Positions 15,988 through 23,706 of a stretch of DNA of 64,000 nt are shown here, one piece after another (the stretch's first letter is position 1; each line of letters opens with the position of its first letter). This DNA is from Melaminivora sp034675505 (GTDB lineage: Bacteria > Pseudomonadota > Gammaproteobacteria > Burkholderiales > Burkholderiaceae_C), in contig JAUCDD010000006.1 in NCBI GenBank assembly GCA_034675505.1, positions 47,613 through 111,612 on the forward strand, given 5' to 3'. The position numbers were made by a program, and so were the translations under genes. The notes under the pieces were generated by a model. The model was not told where the DNA came from and did not search any database. It saw only the letters and a program-made list of their open reading frames with translations.

Positions 15988-17379
15988 ATGGCCGTCAGCG
16001 TTTTCGACCTGTTCAAGATCGGCATCGGGCCGTCGAGCTCGCACACCGTGGGGCCCATGCGCGCCGCGCGCCTGTTCGTGCAGCGCCTGGCGCGCGCCGG
16101 CCAGCTGGCGGCGGCGGCGCGCGTGCGCGTGCAGCTGTACGGCTCGCTGGGCGCCACGGGCCGTGGCCACGCCAGCGACCGCGCCGTGCTGCTGGGCCTG
16201 GCCGGGCACGCGCCGGACACGGTGGACGTCGCCGCCATCGACCCGCTCATCGAGCGCATCCGCACCAGCGGCCGCCTGCCGCTGGGCGAGGGCGGCCCGG
16301 AGATCGCCTTCGACGCCGCGCGCGACCTGCTGCTGGTGCCCGGGACGACACTGGCCGTGCACACCAACGGCATGCGCTTCGAGGCCTTCGACGCCGCCGG
16401 CGCGCTGCTGGACGGGCAGGTGTACTACTCGGTCGGCGGCGGCTTCATCGTCAGCGAGCAGGCCGCGCAGGACGCGCAGCGCCAGGCCGAGCTGGCCCCC
16501 GCCACCGACGTGCTGCCGCTGCCGTTCCACAGCGGCGAGCAGCTGCTGGTGCGTGCGCGCGAGGTGGGCGGCTCGATCGCCCGCGTCATGCGCACCAATG
16601 AGCGCCACTGGAGGAGCGACGCGGAGCTGGACGCCGGCCTGCTGGCCATCTGGCGCGTGATGCAGGACTGCGTGGCGCGCGGCTGCGAGGCGGGCGGCGT
16701 GCTGCCCGGCGGCTTCAAGGTGCGCCGGCGCGCCGCCGCGCTGCACCGGGCGCTGGTCGAGCGGCAGGCCTGGGACCAGGACCCGCTGGCCGTGATCGAC
16801 TGGGTCAACCTGTACGCACTGGCGGTGAACGAGGAAAACGCCGCCGGCGGGCGCGTGGTCACCGCGCCGACCAACGGCGCGGCCGGCATCGTGCCGGCGG
16901 TGCTGCACTACTACTGGCGCTTCGTCCCCGGCGCCAGCGAGGCGGGCGTGATCGACTTTTTGCTCACCGCCGGCGCCATCGGCATCCTGTACAAGGAAAA
17001 CGCCTCCATCTCCGGCGCCGAGGTCGGCTGCCAGGGCGAGGTGGGCGTGGCCTGCTCGATGGCCGCGGCCGGCCTGTGCGCGGTGCTGGGCGGCAGCCCC
17101 GAGCAGGTGGAGAACGCCGCCGAGATCGGCATGGAGCACCACCTGGGCCTGACCTGCGACCCGGTGGGCGGCCTGGTGCAGATCCCGTGCATCGAGAGGA
17201 ACGCGCTGGCCTCGGTCAAGGCCATCAACGCCGCGCGCATGGCGCTGCATGGCGACGGCACGCACCACGTGAGCCTGGACCAGGTCATCAAGACCATGCG
17301 CGAGACTGGCGCGGACATGCTGACCAAGTACAAGGAAACCTCGCGCGGCGGGCTGGCGGTGAACATCGTCGAGTGCTGA
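15988..17379 (+). CDS. sdaA: L-serine ammonia-lyase (serine dehydratase), iron-sulfur type
   Basis: A 463-residue single-chain enzyme converting L-serine to pyruvate and ammonia. It starts MAVSVFDLFKIGIGPSSSHT, the conserved substrate-binding SSSHT segment. Cysteines for the 4Fe-4S cluster are in AEVGCQGEVGVAC and TCDPVGGLVQIPCIERN. CAGGAG lies seven bases before the ATG. It follows norR after a repeat-containing spacer and stands alone; the convergent uvrA gene lies downstream. The enzyme is cytosolic and oxygen-sensitive. Confidence 0.94.
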   Translation: MAVSVFDLFKIGIGPSSSHTVGPMRAARLFVQRLARAGQLAAAARVRVQLYGSLGATGRGHASDRAVLLGLAGHAPDTVDVAAIDPLIERIRTSGRLPLGEGGPEIAFDAARDLLLVPGTTLAVHTNGMRFEAFDAAGALLDGQVYYSVGGGFIVSEQAAQDAQRQAELAPATDVLPLPFHSGEQLLVRAREVGGSIARVMRTNERHWRSDAELDAGLLAIWRVMQDCVARGCEAGGVLPGGFKVRRRAAALHRALVERQAWDQDPLAVIDWVNLYALAVNEENAAGGRVVTAPTNGAAGIVPAVLHYYWRFVPGASEAGVIDFLLTAGAIGILYKENASISGAEVGCQGEVGVACSMAAAGLCAVLGGSPEQVENAAEIGMEHHLGLTCDPVGGLVQIPCIERNALASVKAINAARMALHGDGTHHVSLDQVIKTMRETGADMLTKYKETSRGGLAVNIVEC

Positions 17380-17449
17380 GGCGCGCCGCAGCCGGCCCCC
17401 TGCCTGCGCCCGGCGCGGTTTGGTTTGCTATTTTTTCAATAGCTGAAAA
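17380..17449. repeat. Spacer between sdaA and uvrA with dispersed repeat
   Basis: TTGCTATTTTTTCAATAGCTG near 17428-17446 is a small hairpin (CTATT/AATAG with T run) that may terminate sdaA transcription. The related GGCGCCGGCAGGAGCGGC half of the dispersed repeat follows within the 3' end of uvrA. Confidence 0.4.
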
Positions 17450-20400
17450 TCATGGAACGGCGCCGGCAGGAGCGGCTTTTGGCTGCAAATAGCGCCGCAG
17501 GTACTCCCCGGTGTGGCTGGCGGGGTTCGCCGCCACCTGCTCGGGCGTGCCTTCGGCCACCACGCTGCCGCCGCCGGCGCCGCCTTCCGGGCCCATGTCG
17601 ATGACCCAGTCGGCGGTCTTGATGACGTCCAGGTTGTGCTCGATCACGACCAGCGTGTTGCCCGCGTCGCGCAATCGGGTCAGCACCTGCAGGAGCAGGT
17701 CCACGTCGGCGAAGTGCAGGCCGGTGGTGGGCTCATCCAGGATGTAGAGGGTGCGGCCGGTATCGCGGCGCGAGAGCTCCTGCGCGAGCTTCACGCGCTG
17801 CGCCTCGCCGCCTGATAGCGTGGTGGCGCTTTGCCCCAGGCGGATGTACGACAGGCCGACCTCCAGCAGCGTCTGCAGCTTGCGCGCGATGGTCGGCACG
17901 TCCTTGAACAGCAGGTAGGCATCTTCCACCGTCAGGTCCAGGATCTGCGCGATGCTCTTGCCCTTCCACAGCACCTCCAGCGTCTCGCGGTTGTAGCGCT
18001 GGCCGTGGCACACGTCGCAGGGCACGTACACGTCGGGCAGGAAGTGCATCTCCACGCGCACCACGCCATCGCCCTGGCAGGCCTCGCAGCGCCCGCCGCC
18101 TGACGCCTGCGAGACGTTGAAGGAAAACCGCCCCGGCCCATAGCCGCGCTCGCGCGCGGTGGTGGTCTCGGCCATCAGCTCGCGGATGGGGGTGAACAGC
18201 CCCGTGTACGTGGCGGGGTTGCTGCGCGGCGTGCGACCAATCGGCGACTGGTCCACGTTGATGACCTTGTCGAAGTACTCGATGCCCTCGATGGCGTCAT
18301 GCTCGGCCGGCTCGTCGTGCGCGCGGTACAGCTGGCGCGCGACGGCTTTCAGCAGCGTGTCGTTGACCAGTGTGCTCTTGCCCGAGCCCGACACGCCCGT
18401 CACGCAGGTCAGCAGGCCGACGGGAAAGGACACGCTCACGTCCTGCAGGTTGTTGCCGCGCGCGCCCAGCACGCGCAGCGCCTGCAGGCTGCCTTGCGTG
18501 GCGCGGTGCTCGGCCAGGCGCTCCTTGCGGCGCTGGCTGGCGGCGGTTTCGGGAAAGCGCGATTTCTTCGGTTTGGCGGGAGCGGCGTCCTCGGCCGCTT
18601 CGGCCGGCACCGGCAGCCAGGGCGTGCGCCGCGCGGGCACGGCTATTGTCTTGGCGCCCGACAGGTATTGGCCCGTGAGCGAATCGGGGCTGGCCGCCAG
18701 ATCGGCCGCCGTGCCCTGGGCCATGACGCGCCCGCCATGCACGCCCGCGCCCGGCCCCATGTCCACCACGTGGTCGGCGGCGCGGATCATGTCCTCGTCG
18801 TGCTCGACCACCAGCACGCTGTTGCCGATGTCGCGCAGGCGCACCAGGGTGGCAATCAGCCGGTCGTTGTCGCGCTGGTGCAGGCCGATGCTGGGCTCGT
18901 CCAGCACGTACATGACGCCCGTGAGGCCCGAGCCGATCTGGCTGGCCAGGCGGATGCGCTGCGCCTCGCCGCCCGAGAGCGTGTCGGCGCTGCGCGCCAG
19001 GCTCAGGTACGACAGGCCCACGTCGTTCAGGAAGGTGAGGCGCGCGGCGATCTCGCGCACGATGCGCGCGGCAATCTCGGCCTTGGCGCCGGGCAGGTGC
19101 AGGTGCTCGAACCACGCCAGGGCATGGGCCAGCGTCAGGCGGTTGATCTCGTGGATGGCCAGGGCCTCGCCGCCCTCGCCCACCTTCACCGCGCGGGCCT
19201 CGGGCTTGAGGCGCGCGCCGTGGCAGGCGGGGCAGGGCTGGCACTGGCGGTAGCGGGCGAGTTCCTCGCGCACCGCCGGCGAATCGGTGTCGCGCCAGCG
19301 CCGCTCCATGTTGGGGATGATGCCCTCGAAGGGGTGGTTCTTGACGATCTCCTGGCCCTTCCTCGCGCCGCTGTCCAGCACGTAGGAAAACGCGATCTCC
19401 TCGGCGCCCGAGCCGTGCAGCACCACCTGGCGCACGGCCGCGGGCAGCTGCTCGAAGGGCGTTTGCACGTCAAAGCCGTAGTGCGCGGCCAAGCTCTCGA
19501 TCATGGCGAAGTAGTAGCCGTTGCGCCGGTCCCAGCCGCGCACGGCGCCGCCGGCCAGGCTGAGCTCGGGGTGCGCCACGATGCGCTCGGCATCGAACAC
19601 CTCCAGCTGGCCGATGCCGTCGCACGCCGGGCAGGCGCCCGAGGGCGAGTTGAAGGAGAACAGGCGCGGCTCCAGCTCGGCCAGCGCGTAGCTGCACACC
19701 GGGCAGGCGAAGCGGCTGGACCACAGGTGCTCGTGGCCCGTGTCCATCTCCAGCGCCAGCACGCGGCCCGCCCCTTCGGCGCCGCCCACGCGCAGCACGG
19801 CCTCGACGCTCTCGGCCAGGCGCTGGCGCGCATCCGGGCGCACCTTCAGGCGGTCGATGACGACGTCAATGTCGTGCTTTTCCGTCTTCTTCAAGGCGGG
19901 CAGGTTCTCGGCCTCGACGATCTGCCCGTCGATGCGAAAGCGCACGTAGCCCAGCTGCTGCATCTGCGCCAGCACTTCGGTGAATTCGCCTTTTTTCTCG
20001 CGCGCCAGCGGCGCCAGCAGCATCAGCCGCGTGTCCTCGGGCAGGGCCAGCACGGCGTCCACCATCTGGCTCACGGTCTGCGCGGTGAGCGGCAGGCCGT
20101 GCTCGGGGCAGTGGGGCGTGCCGGCGCGCGCGAACAGCAGGCGCAGGTAGTCGTGCACCTCGGTCACCGTGCCCACGGTGGAGCGCGGGTTGTGGCTGGT
20201 GGCCTTTTGCTCGATGGCGATCGCCGGCGACAGGCCTTCGATCAGGTCCACGTCGGGCTTGTCCAGCCGGCCCAGGAACTGGCGCGCGTAGCTGGACAGG
20301 CTCTCCACGTAGCGCCGCTGGCCTTCGGCATACAGCGTGTCGAACGCCAGGCTGGACTTGCCCGAGCCCGACAGCCCGGTGATCACCACCAGCTGGTTGC

Positions 20401-20584
20401 GCGGGATGTCCAGGTCGATGTTCTTCAGGTTGTGCGTGCGCGCGCCGCGGATGCTGATGCGCTGCTCGCGCAGGATACGGGCCAGGTAGGCGGCGTCGTC
20501 GGCGCGGGCGGGGAGGGTGCCCTCATCCTCGGGCGCGGTGGGAAGCAGGGTCACGGTGGGCTGTGCGGCAGGTAAACCGGCCAT
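17450..20584 (-). CDS. uvrA: Excinuclease ABC subunit A
   Basis: A 1044-residue damage-recognition ATPase of nucleotide excision repair. It has two ABC ATPase modules: Walker A GLSGSGKSSLAFDT and GVSGSGKSTLVNDT, signature SGGEAQRIRLASQIG and SGGEAQRVKLAQELS, and Walker B LDEPSIGLHQ and LDEPTTGLHFAD. Zinc-binding cysteine pairs are visible in CPVCSYALAEL...CPACDGIG and GRCEACQGDG...PCDVCHGQRY. The protein is about 100 residues longer than E. coli UvrA because of an N-terminal extension and a lysine/arginine-rich insert (AKPKKSRFPETAASQRRKER) between the modules. The ATG at 20584 is the best start, though it lacks a clear Shine-Dalgarno; an upstream start at 20692 is possible. Confidence 0.95.
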   Translation of the reverse strand: MAGLPAAQPTVTLLPTAPEDEGTLPARADDAAYLARILREQRISIRGARTHNLKNIDLDIPRNQLVVITGLSGSGKSSLAFDTLYAEGQRRYVESLSSYARQFLGRLDKPDVDLIEGLSPAIAIEQKATSHNPRSTVGTVTEVHDYLRLLFARAGTPHCPEHGLPLTAQTVSQMVDAVLALPEDTRLMLLAPLAREKKGEFTEVLAQMQQLGYVRFRIDGQIVEAENLPALKKTEKHDIDVVIDRLKVRPDARQRLAESVEAVLRVGGAEGAGRVLALEMDTGHEHLWSSRFACPVCSYALAELEPRLFSFNSPSGACPACDGIGQLEVFDAERIVAHPELSLAGGAVRGWDRRNGYYFAMIESLAAHYGFDVQTPFEQLPAAVRQVVLHGSGAEEIAFSYVLDSGARKGQEIVKNHPFEGIIPNMERRWRDTDSPAVREELARYRQCQPCPACHGARLKPEARAVKVGEGGEALAIHEINRLTLAHALAWFEHLHLPGAKAEIAARIVREIAARLTFLNDVGLSYLSLARSADTLSGGEAQRIRLASQIGSGLTGVMYVLDEPSIGLHQRDNDRLIATLVRLRDIGNSVLVVEHDEDMIRAADHVVDMGPGAGVHGGRVMAQGTAADLAASPDSLTGQYLSGAKTIAVPARRTPWLPVPAEAAEDAAPAKPKKSRFPETAASQRRKERLAEHRATQGSLQALRVLGARGNNLQDVSVSFPVGLLTCVTGVSGSGKSTLVNDTLLKAVARQLYRAHDEPAEHDAIEGIEYFDKVINVDQSPIGRTPRSNPATYTGLFTPIRELMAETTTARERGYGPGRFSFNVSQASGGGRCEACQGDGVVRVEMHFLPDVYVPCDVCHGQRYNRETLEVLWKGKSIAQILDLTVEDAYLLFKDVPTIARKLQTLLEVGLSYIRLGQSATTLSGGEAQRVKLAQELSRRDTGRTLYILDEPTTGLHFADVDLLLQVLTRLRDAGNTLVVIEHNLDVIKTADWVIDMGPEGGAGGGSVVAEGTPEQVAANPASHTGEYLRRYLQPKAAPAGAVP

Positions 20585-21329
20585 GATAGTGAGCGCAGCC
20601 AGGGCTGCAGGCTCTTGTGGAAACCGCATGGCCGCACACGCCAGCGACAGCGGCTTCGAGACCGGCGCGGCGCGGGCCGCGCGAGTGGCCACGCCGCGCC
20701 TTCACCGCCGTGCGCGCAGGCCGCATTCGCGAGAGCGATGCGCTCAAGAATGCGCTGCGCTTCGTCGCCCGGGCTGCGCCAGGCCGCCCCGTGCGCGGCA
20801 GCAGCCGGGCCACGCGCCACAGCCCAGCGCTGCCGCTGCCGTCGATCTCCGTCGCCCATTTGCCCCTATTCAACGCCTGCGCGCCACGTCGCTCGAAGGC
20901 GATGGAATTGCCGAACTGCTGCGGGGCACCCCGGCCTGCGGCAGATCCACCAGTGCGTGGCGCAGCTGCGCGGCGGGTGCCTGCAGGGAGACGGCGGGCG
21001 GGGAGGCTTTCGCACCCTGCAGGCCGCAGGGGGCTGCTGCGCGAGCATGCTGGCAACCACCGCACCAAGGCCGCGCAAGCACTGCTGGGCGCGCGCCATC
21101 GTCTGCAGTCCGCAGTGCATGTGCTCGACCGCGCCACGGCCAGGTGACCGAGCGGCGCACCGGCTCGCAGGGCGGCAGCGGCGGCGAGCAGGCAACCATC
21201 GCCAGCTACGCGCTTACCGCGTCGCTGTCGCGTTGAAGGAACCTTTGCGTTTGATCAGCTGGATGGCGCCGCCACCAGAAAAACCACGCAGCCCGGCCGC
21301 CCGGCAGCCAGCCCCACAATCCGCCTCCC
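20585..21329. other. 745-base stretch without a convincing gene, possibly decayed coding sequence
   Basis: Between the divergent uvrA and the YkgJ-type gene there is no frame with a recognisable domain. Short overlapping open frames exist on both strands but their products are arginine/alanine-rich with no motif. The base composition remains coding-like (GC-rich, few stops), and local stretches such as 20880-21230 alternate between frames that look plausible for 30 to 60 residues, as in a decayed gene. No terminal repeats or transposase fragments were seen. I cannot name the former product. Confidence 0.3.
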
Positions 21330-21743
21330 ATGCCCCCCCGCACCATCCCCCTCGTCGACATCGACCGCCCCGACACCTGGACGCACTACCGCGCCGGCCT
21401 GTGCGAGTCCTGCAACGCCAACTGCTGCACCATGCCGCTGGAAGTGCAGCTGTCCGACCTGGTGCGCCTGGGCCTGGTCGAGGCCTTTGAGGCGGACAAC
21501 GTCGAGCCGCGCCTGATCGCCCGGCGTCTGGCCAAGGCCCGGCTGATCGACCACTTCAGCCCGAAAAACCTGCTCTTCACCCTGGCGCGGCGCGCCAGCG
21601 GCGACTGCCAGTTCCTGGATGCGCGCACGCGCCGCTGCACGGTGTACGAGCGCCGGCCCGAGACCTGCCGCCTGCATCCGCAAAAGAAAAGCCCGCGCCC
21701 CGGCTGGTGCGCGTTCGGCGCCAGGCCGCCGGCGCGCAACTGA
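21330..21743 (+). CDS. YkgJ family cysteine-cluster protein
   Basis: A 137-residue protein with the cysteine cluster CESCNANCCTMPLE near the start, then DCQFLD, RRCTVYERRPETCRLHP and GWCAFG. This arrangement of eight or more cysteines is that of the YkgJ / zinc- or iron-chelating family, whose function is not established. It probably binds a metal or an iron-sulfur cluster. The next gene begins 28 bases downstream on the same strand. Confidence 0.85.
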   Translation: MPPRTIPLVDIDRPDTWTHYRAGLCESCNANCCTMPLEVQLSDLVRLGLVEAFEADNVEPRLIARRLAKARLIDHFSPKNLLFTLARRASGDCQFLDARTRRCTVYERRPETCRLHPQKKSPRPGWCAFGARPPARN

Positions 21744-21771
21744 TCGGCTTGCACCGCAAACGAGCCCAACC

Positions 21772-22398
21772 ATGTACCTGCCAGAACACTTCCGCGAGCA
21801 GCGCTCTAGCGAGCTGCACCGCCTGATCCACGAGCACCCGCTGGGCATGCTGTGCCGCACGGGCGCGCAGGGTTTGGACGCGGACCACCTGCCCTTCCTG
21901 CTGGACGCGGAGCGCGGCCCGCACGGCACGCTGGTCGCGCACGTGGCGCGTGCCAATGCGCTGCGGCGTGAGGTGCCAGCGGGCGGCGGGCTGCCGGTGC
22001 TGGTGGTGTTTCGCGGCGCTGCCGGCTATGTCTCGCCCAACTGGTACCCGTCCAAGCACGAGACGCACCGCGCCGTGCCCACCTGGAACTACGAGGCGGT
22101 GCATGTGCATGGCCAGCTGACGGTGCATGACGACGAGCGCCACGTGCGCGGCGTGGTCGCGCGGCTGACGCGCGCGCACGAGGCGGGCGAGGCGCAGCCC
22201 TGGAAGATGGGCGACGCGCCGCGCGACTACCTGGACGAGATGCTGCGCGCCATCGTCGGCATCGAGGTTGCCATCACGCGCATCGAGGGCAAGCGCAAGC
22301 TGAGCCAGAACCGCAGCGCCGCCGACCGGGACGGCGTGATCGGCCAACTGCAGGCGCGCGATCGGCAGGACCTGGCCGACGCGATGCGCAGCGGCTGA
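21772..22398 (+). CDS. FMN-binding negative transcriptional regulator, PaiB family
   Basis: A 208-residue protein beginning MYLPEHFREQ, the typical PaiB start, with split-barrel flavin-binding features (ADHLPFLLD, GYVSPNWYPSKHETHRAVPTWNY). PaiB was named as a repressor of sporulation and degradative enzymes in Bacillus; in proteobacteria the role is unknown and it may be a flavin- or heme-binding stress protein. It follows the YkgJ-type gene by 28 bases, suggesting co-transcription, and converges on acyP seven bases later. Confidence 0.85.
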   Translation: MYLPEHFREQRSSELHRLIHEHPLGMLCRTGAQGLDADHLPFLLDAERGPHGTLVAHVARANALRREVPAGGGLPVLVVFRGAAGYVSPNWYPSKHETHRAVPTWNYEAVHVHGQLTVHDDERHVRGVVARLTRAHEAGEAQPWKMGDAPRDYLDEMLRAIVGIEVAITRIEGKRKLSQNRSAADRDGVIGQLQARDRQDLADAMRSG

Positions 22399-22405
22399 AA
22401 AGCAG

Positions 22406-22741
22406 TTACAGCGTCTCGCGCTGCACGAAGCCCCGCGGCGCCGGCTCGGGCGGCGCCTGCTCGCCCACCTCGACGCGCTCCACGCGCGCCGCGCGCGGGC
22501 CCTGGTGCGCCCAGGCTATCAGCTGCTGCACGGCGTGCGCCTGGCCTACGGCCAGCGCCTCCACGCTGCCGTCGCTGCGGTTGCGCACCCAGCCGGCCAC
22601 GCCCAGGCGCTGCGCGGCCTCGACGGTGGACTGGCGGTAGTACACGCCCTGCACCGTGCCGTGGATGCGCAGGTGGCGGGCGATGGGCGCGGGCAGGTCC
22701 GGGCCGGGCGGTTGGGCAGGGGCAGAAAGGCTGTCGGGCAT
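22406..22741 (-). CDS. acyP: Acylphosphatase
   Basis: A 111-residue protein with the acylphosphatase core HLRIHGTVQGVYYR (catalytic arginine in the phosphate loop) and GWVRNRSDGSVEAL (catalytic asparagine). It hydrolyses acyl phosphates. The first 20 residues are a Pro/Ala-rich extension. The ATG at 22741 was chosen because the fold begins just after it and upstream in-frame sequence is low-complexity. It stands alone, convergent with the PaiB-type gene. Confidence 0.9.
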   Translation of the reverse strand: MPDSLSAPAQPPGPDLPAPIARHLRIHGTVQGVYYRQSTVEAAQRLGVAGWVRNRSDGSVEALAVGQAHAVQQLIAWAHQGPRAARVERVEVGEQAPPEPAPRGFVQRETL

Positions 22742-22914
22742 GGCGCCCACTGTAGCGAACGCAGGCCCCTGCGCGCTGCATGTAGGCCGAGCCAGCCGGC
22801 GCGCAGGCGGCGCAGGCCGACAGGCCGCGCGGCTGGCGCGTGCTGTGATCGCCGCTCGCACCGGGTGCGCACTCCCCGCCGCCCGCCCACACCATCACCA
22901 CCGAGGAGCCGCAC

Positions 22915-23352
22915 ATGAGCGAAAAATCCGCATCCGTCCACTGGGAAGGCGCCGGCAAGGCCGGCCAGGGCCAGGTCAGCACCGAGACTGGCTCGCTGCA
23001 AAAGTACCCCTACGGCTTTGCCAGCCGCTTCGGCGACGACCGCAAGGGCACCAACCCGGAGGAGATCCTGGGCGCGGCGCATGCGGCGTGCTTCACCATG
23101 GCCGTCTCGTTCGCCTGCGACAAGGCCGGTTTTGCCACGCGCACGCTGGACACCACGGCCCGCGTGCGCCTGGCCAAGGACGGCGACGGCTTCAAGATCG
23201 ACCGCATCGCCCTGACGCTGGAGGCCACCGTGCCGGGCATGGAGGACGCGCAATTCCAGCAGATCGCCGGGGAGGCCAAGCGCAACTGCCCGCTGTCCAA
23301 GGCGCTGGCCGCCGTGCCCGAAATTACGCTGCAGGCGACGCTGAAAAACTGA
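22915..23352 (+). CDS. OsmC family peroxiredoxin-like protein
   Basis: A 145-residue OsmC/Ohr-family protein that reduces organic or hydrogen peroxides through a reactive cysteine pair. The cysteines are in HAACFTMAVSF and RNCPLSKALA, and the glutamate/arginine region (TNPEEILGAAHA, FGDDRKG) is typical of the OsmC branch. GAGGAG precedes the ATG by six bases. The start and length agree with the family. A spacer with the dispersed repeat separates it from the homoserine dehydrogenase leader. Confidence 0.92.
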   Translation: MSEKSASVHWEGAGKAGQGQVSTETGSLQKYPYGFASRFGDDRKGTNPEEILGAAHAACFTMAVSFACDKAGFATRTLDTTARVRLAKDGDGFKIDRIALTLEATVPGMEDAQFQQIAGEAKRNCPLSKALAAVPEITLQATLKN

Positions 23353-23410
23353 ATTTTGGGCAAAACAGGCCTTCAGCCGGCGCCAATTCATGATTGTTTG
23401 CTGCATTTAA
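23345..23410. repeat. Copy of the dispersed GCCGGCGCC repeat
   Basis: CAAAACAGGCCTTCAGCCGGCG followed by AATTCATGATTGTTTGCTG is a member of the dispersed intergenic repeat described in the findings; it begins inside the OsmC stop region and ends before the promoter of the leader region. A TACACT hexamer at about 23441-23447 could be the -10 element of the downstream attenuated operon. Confidence 0.45.
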
Positions 23411-23532
23411 TGTAGCAACACCGCCGTGGCGGGAGCCTGCGCTACACTGCCCCCATGCCGTGCCCGCTGTTGCCCCACGCTTGTCCCGCCCTCCAGGGCG
23501 CGGCCGGCGTCGTCCGTGCGCAGCAGGCACGC

Positions 23533-23568
23533 ATGATGATTACCACCATGACCACCGCGGCCCCCTGA
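23533..23568 (+). CDS. Threonine/isoleucine leader peptide of the homoserine dehydrogenase gene
   Basis: A short frame ATG-ATG-ATT-ACC-ACC-ATG-ACC-ACC-GCG-GCC-CCC-TGA encodes MMITTMTTAAP, with four threonines, an isoleucine and three methionines in eleven codons. It lies 140 bases before the homoserine dehydrogenase start and just before two hairpins, the layout of the E. coli thr operon leader. Thr, Ile and Met all derive from or branch off the homoserine pathway, so ribosome stalling on these codons would report their supply. The same frame is open from an ATG at 23455, giving a 37-residue alternative; the short version is placed best relative to the likely promoter. Confidence 0.7.
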   Translation: MMITTMTTAAP

Positions 23569-23578
23569 CGCGTGTGAG

Positions 23579-23657
23579 GTGGCCGCAAAGGCGGCCACTG
23601 GTGACTTTTCTTCTCTCTCCCGACGAACGAAAACCCAGCCCGGCCGCTGGGTTTTTT
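23579..23657 (+). promoter_or_regulatory. Transcription attenuator (hairpin plus rho-independent terminator) before homoserine dehydrogenase
   Basis: A perfect hairpin, GTGGCCGC-AAAG-GCGGCCAC, occupies 23579-23598 directly after the leader peptide stop. A second stem, AACCCAGC with GCTGGGTT around CCGGCC, occupies 23632-23653 and runs into six T (23652-23657), a textbook terminator. Placed between a Thr-rich leader peptide and the homoserine dehydrogenase start, the arrangement indicates attenuation: translation through the leader allows termination and stalling prevents it. The competing antiterminator pairing was not worked out. Confidence 0.75.
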
Positions 23658-23706
23658 CGTTATGGGCGGCCGCGCTGGCTGCCCGCTGGAAAAAGGAGAG
23701 TGTCCG

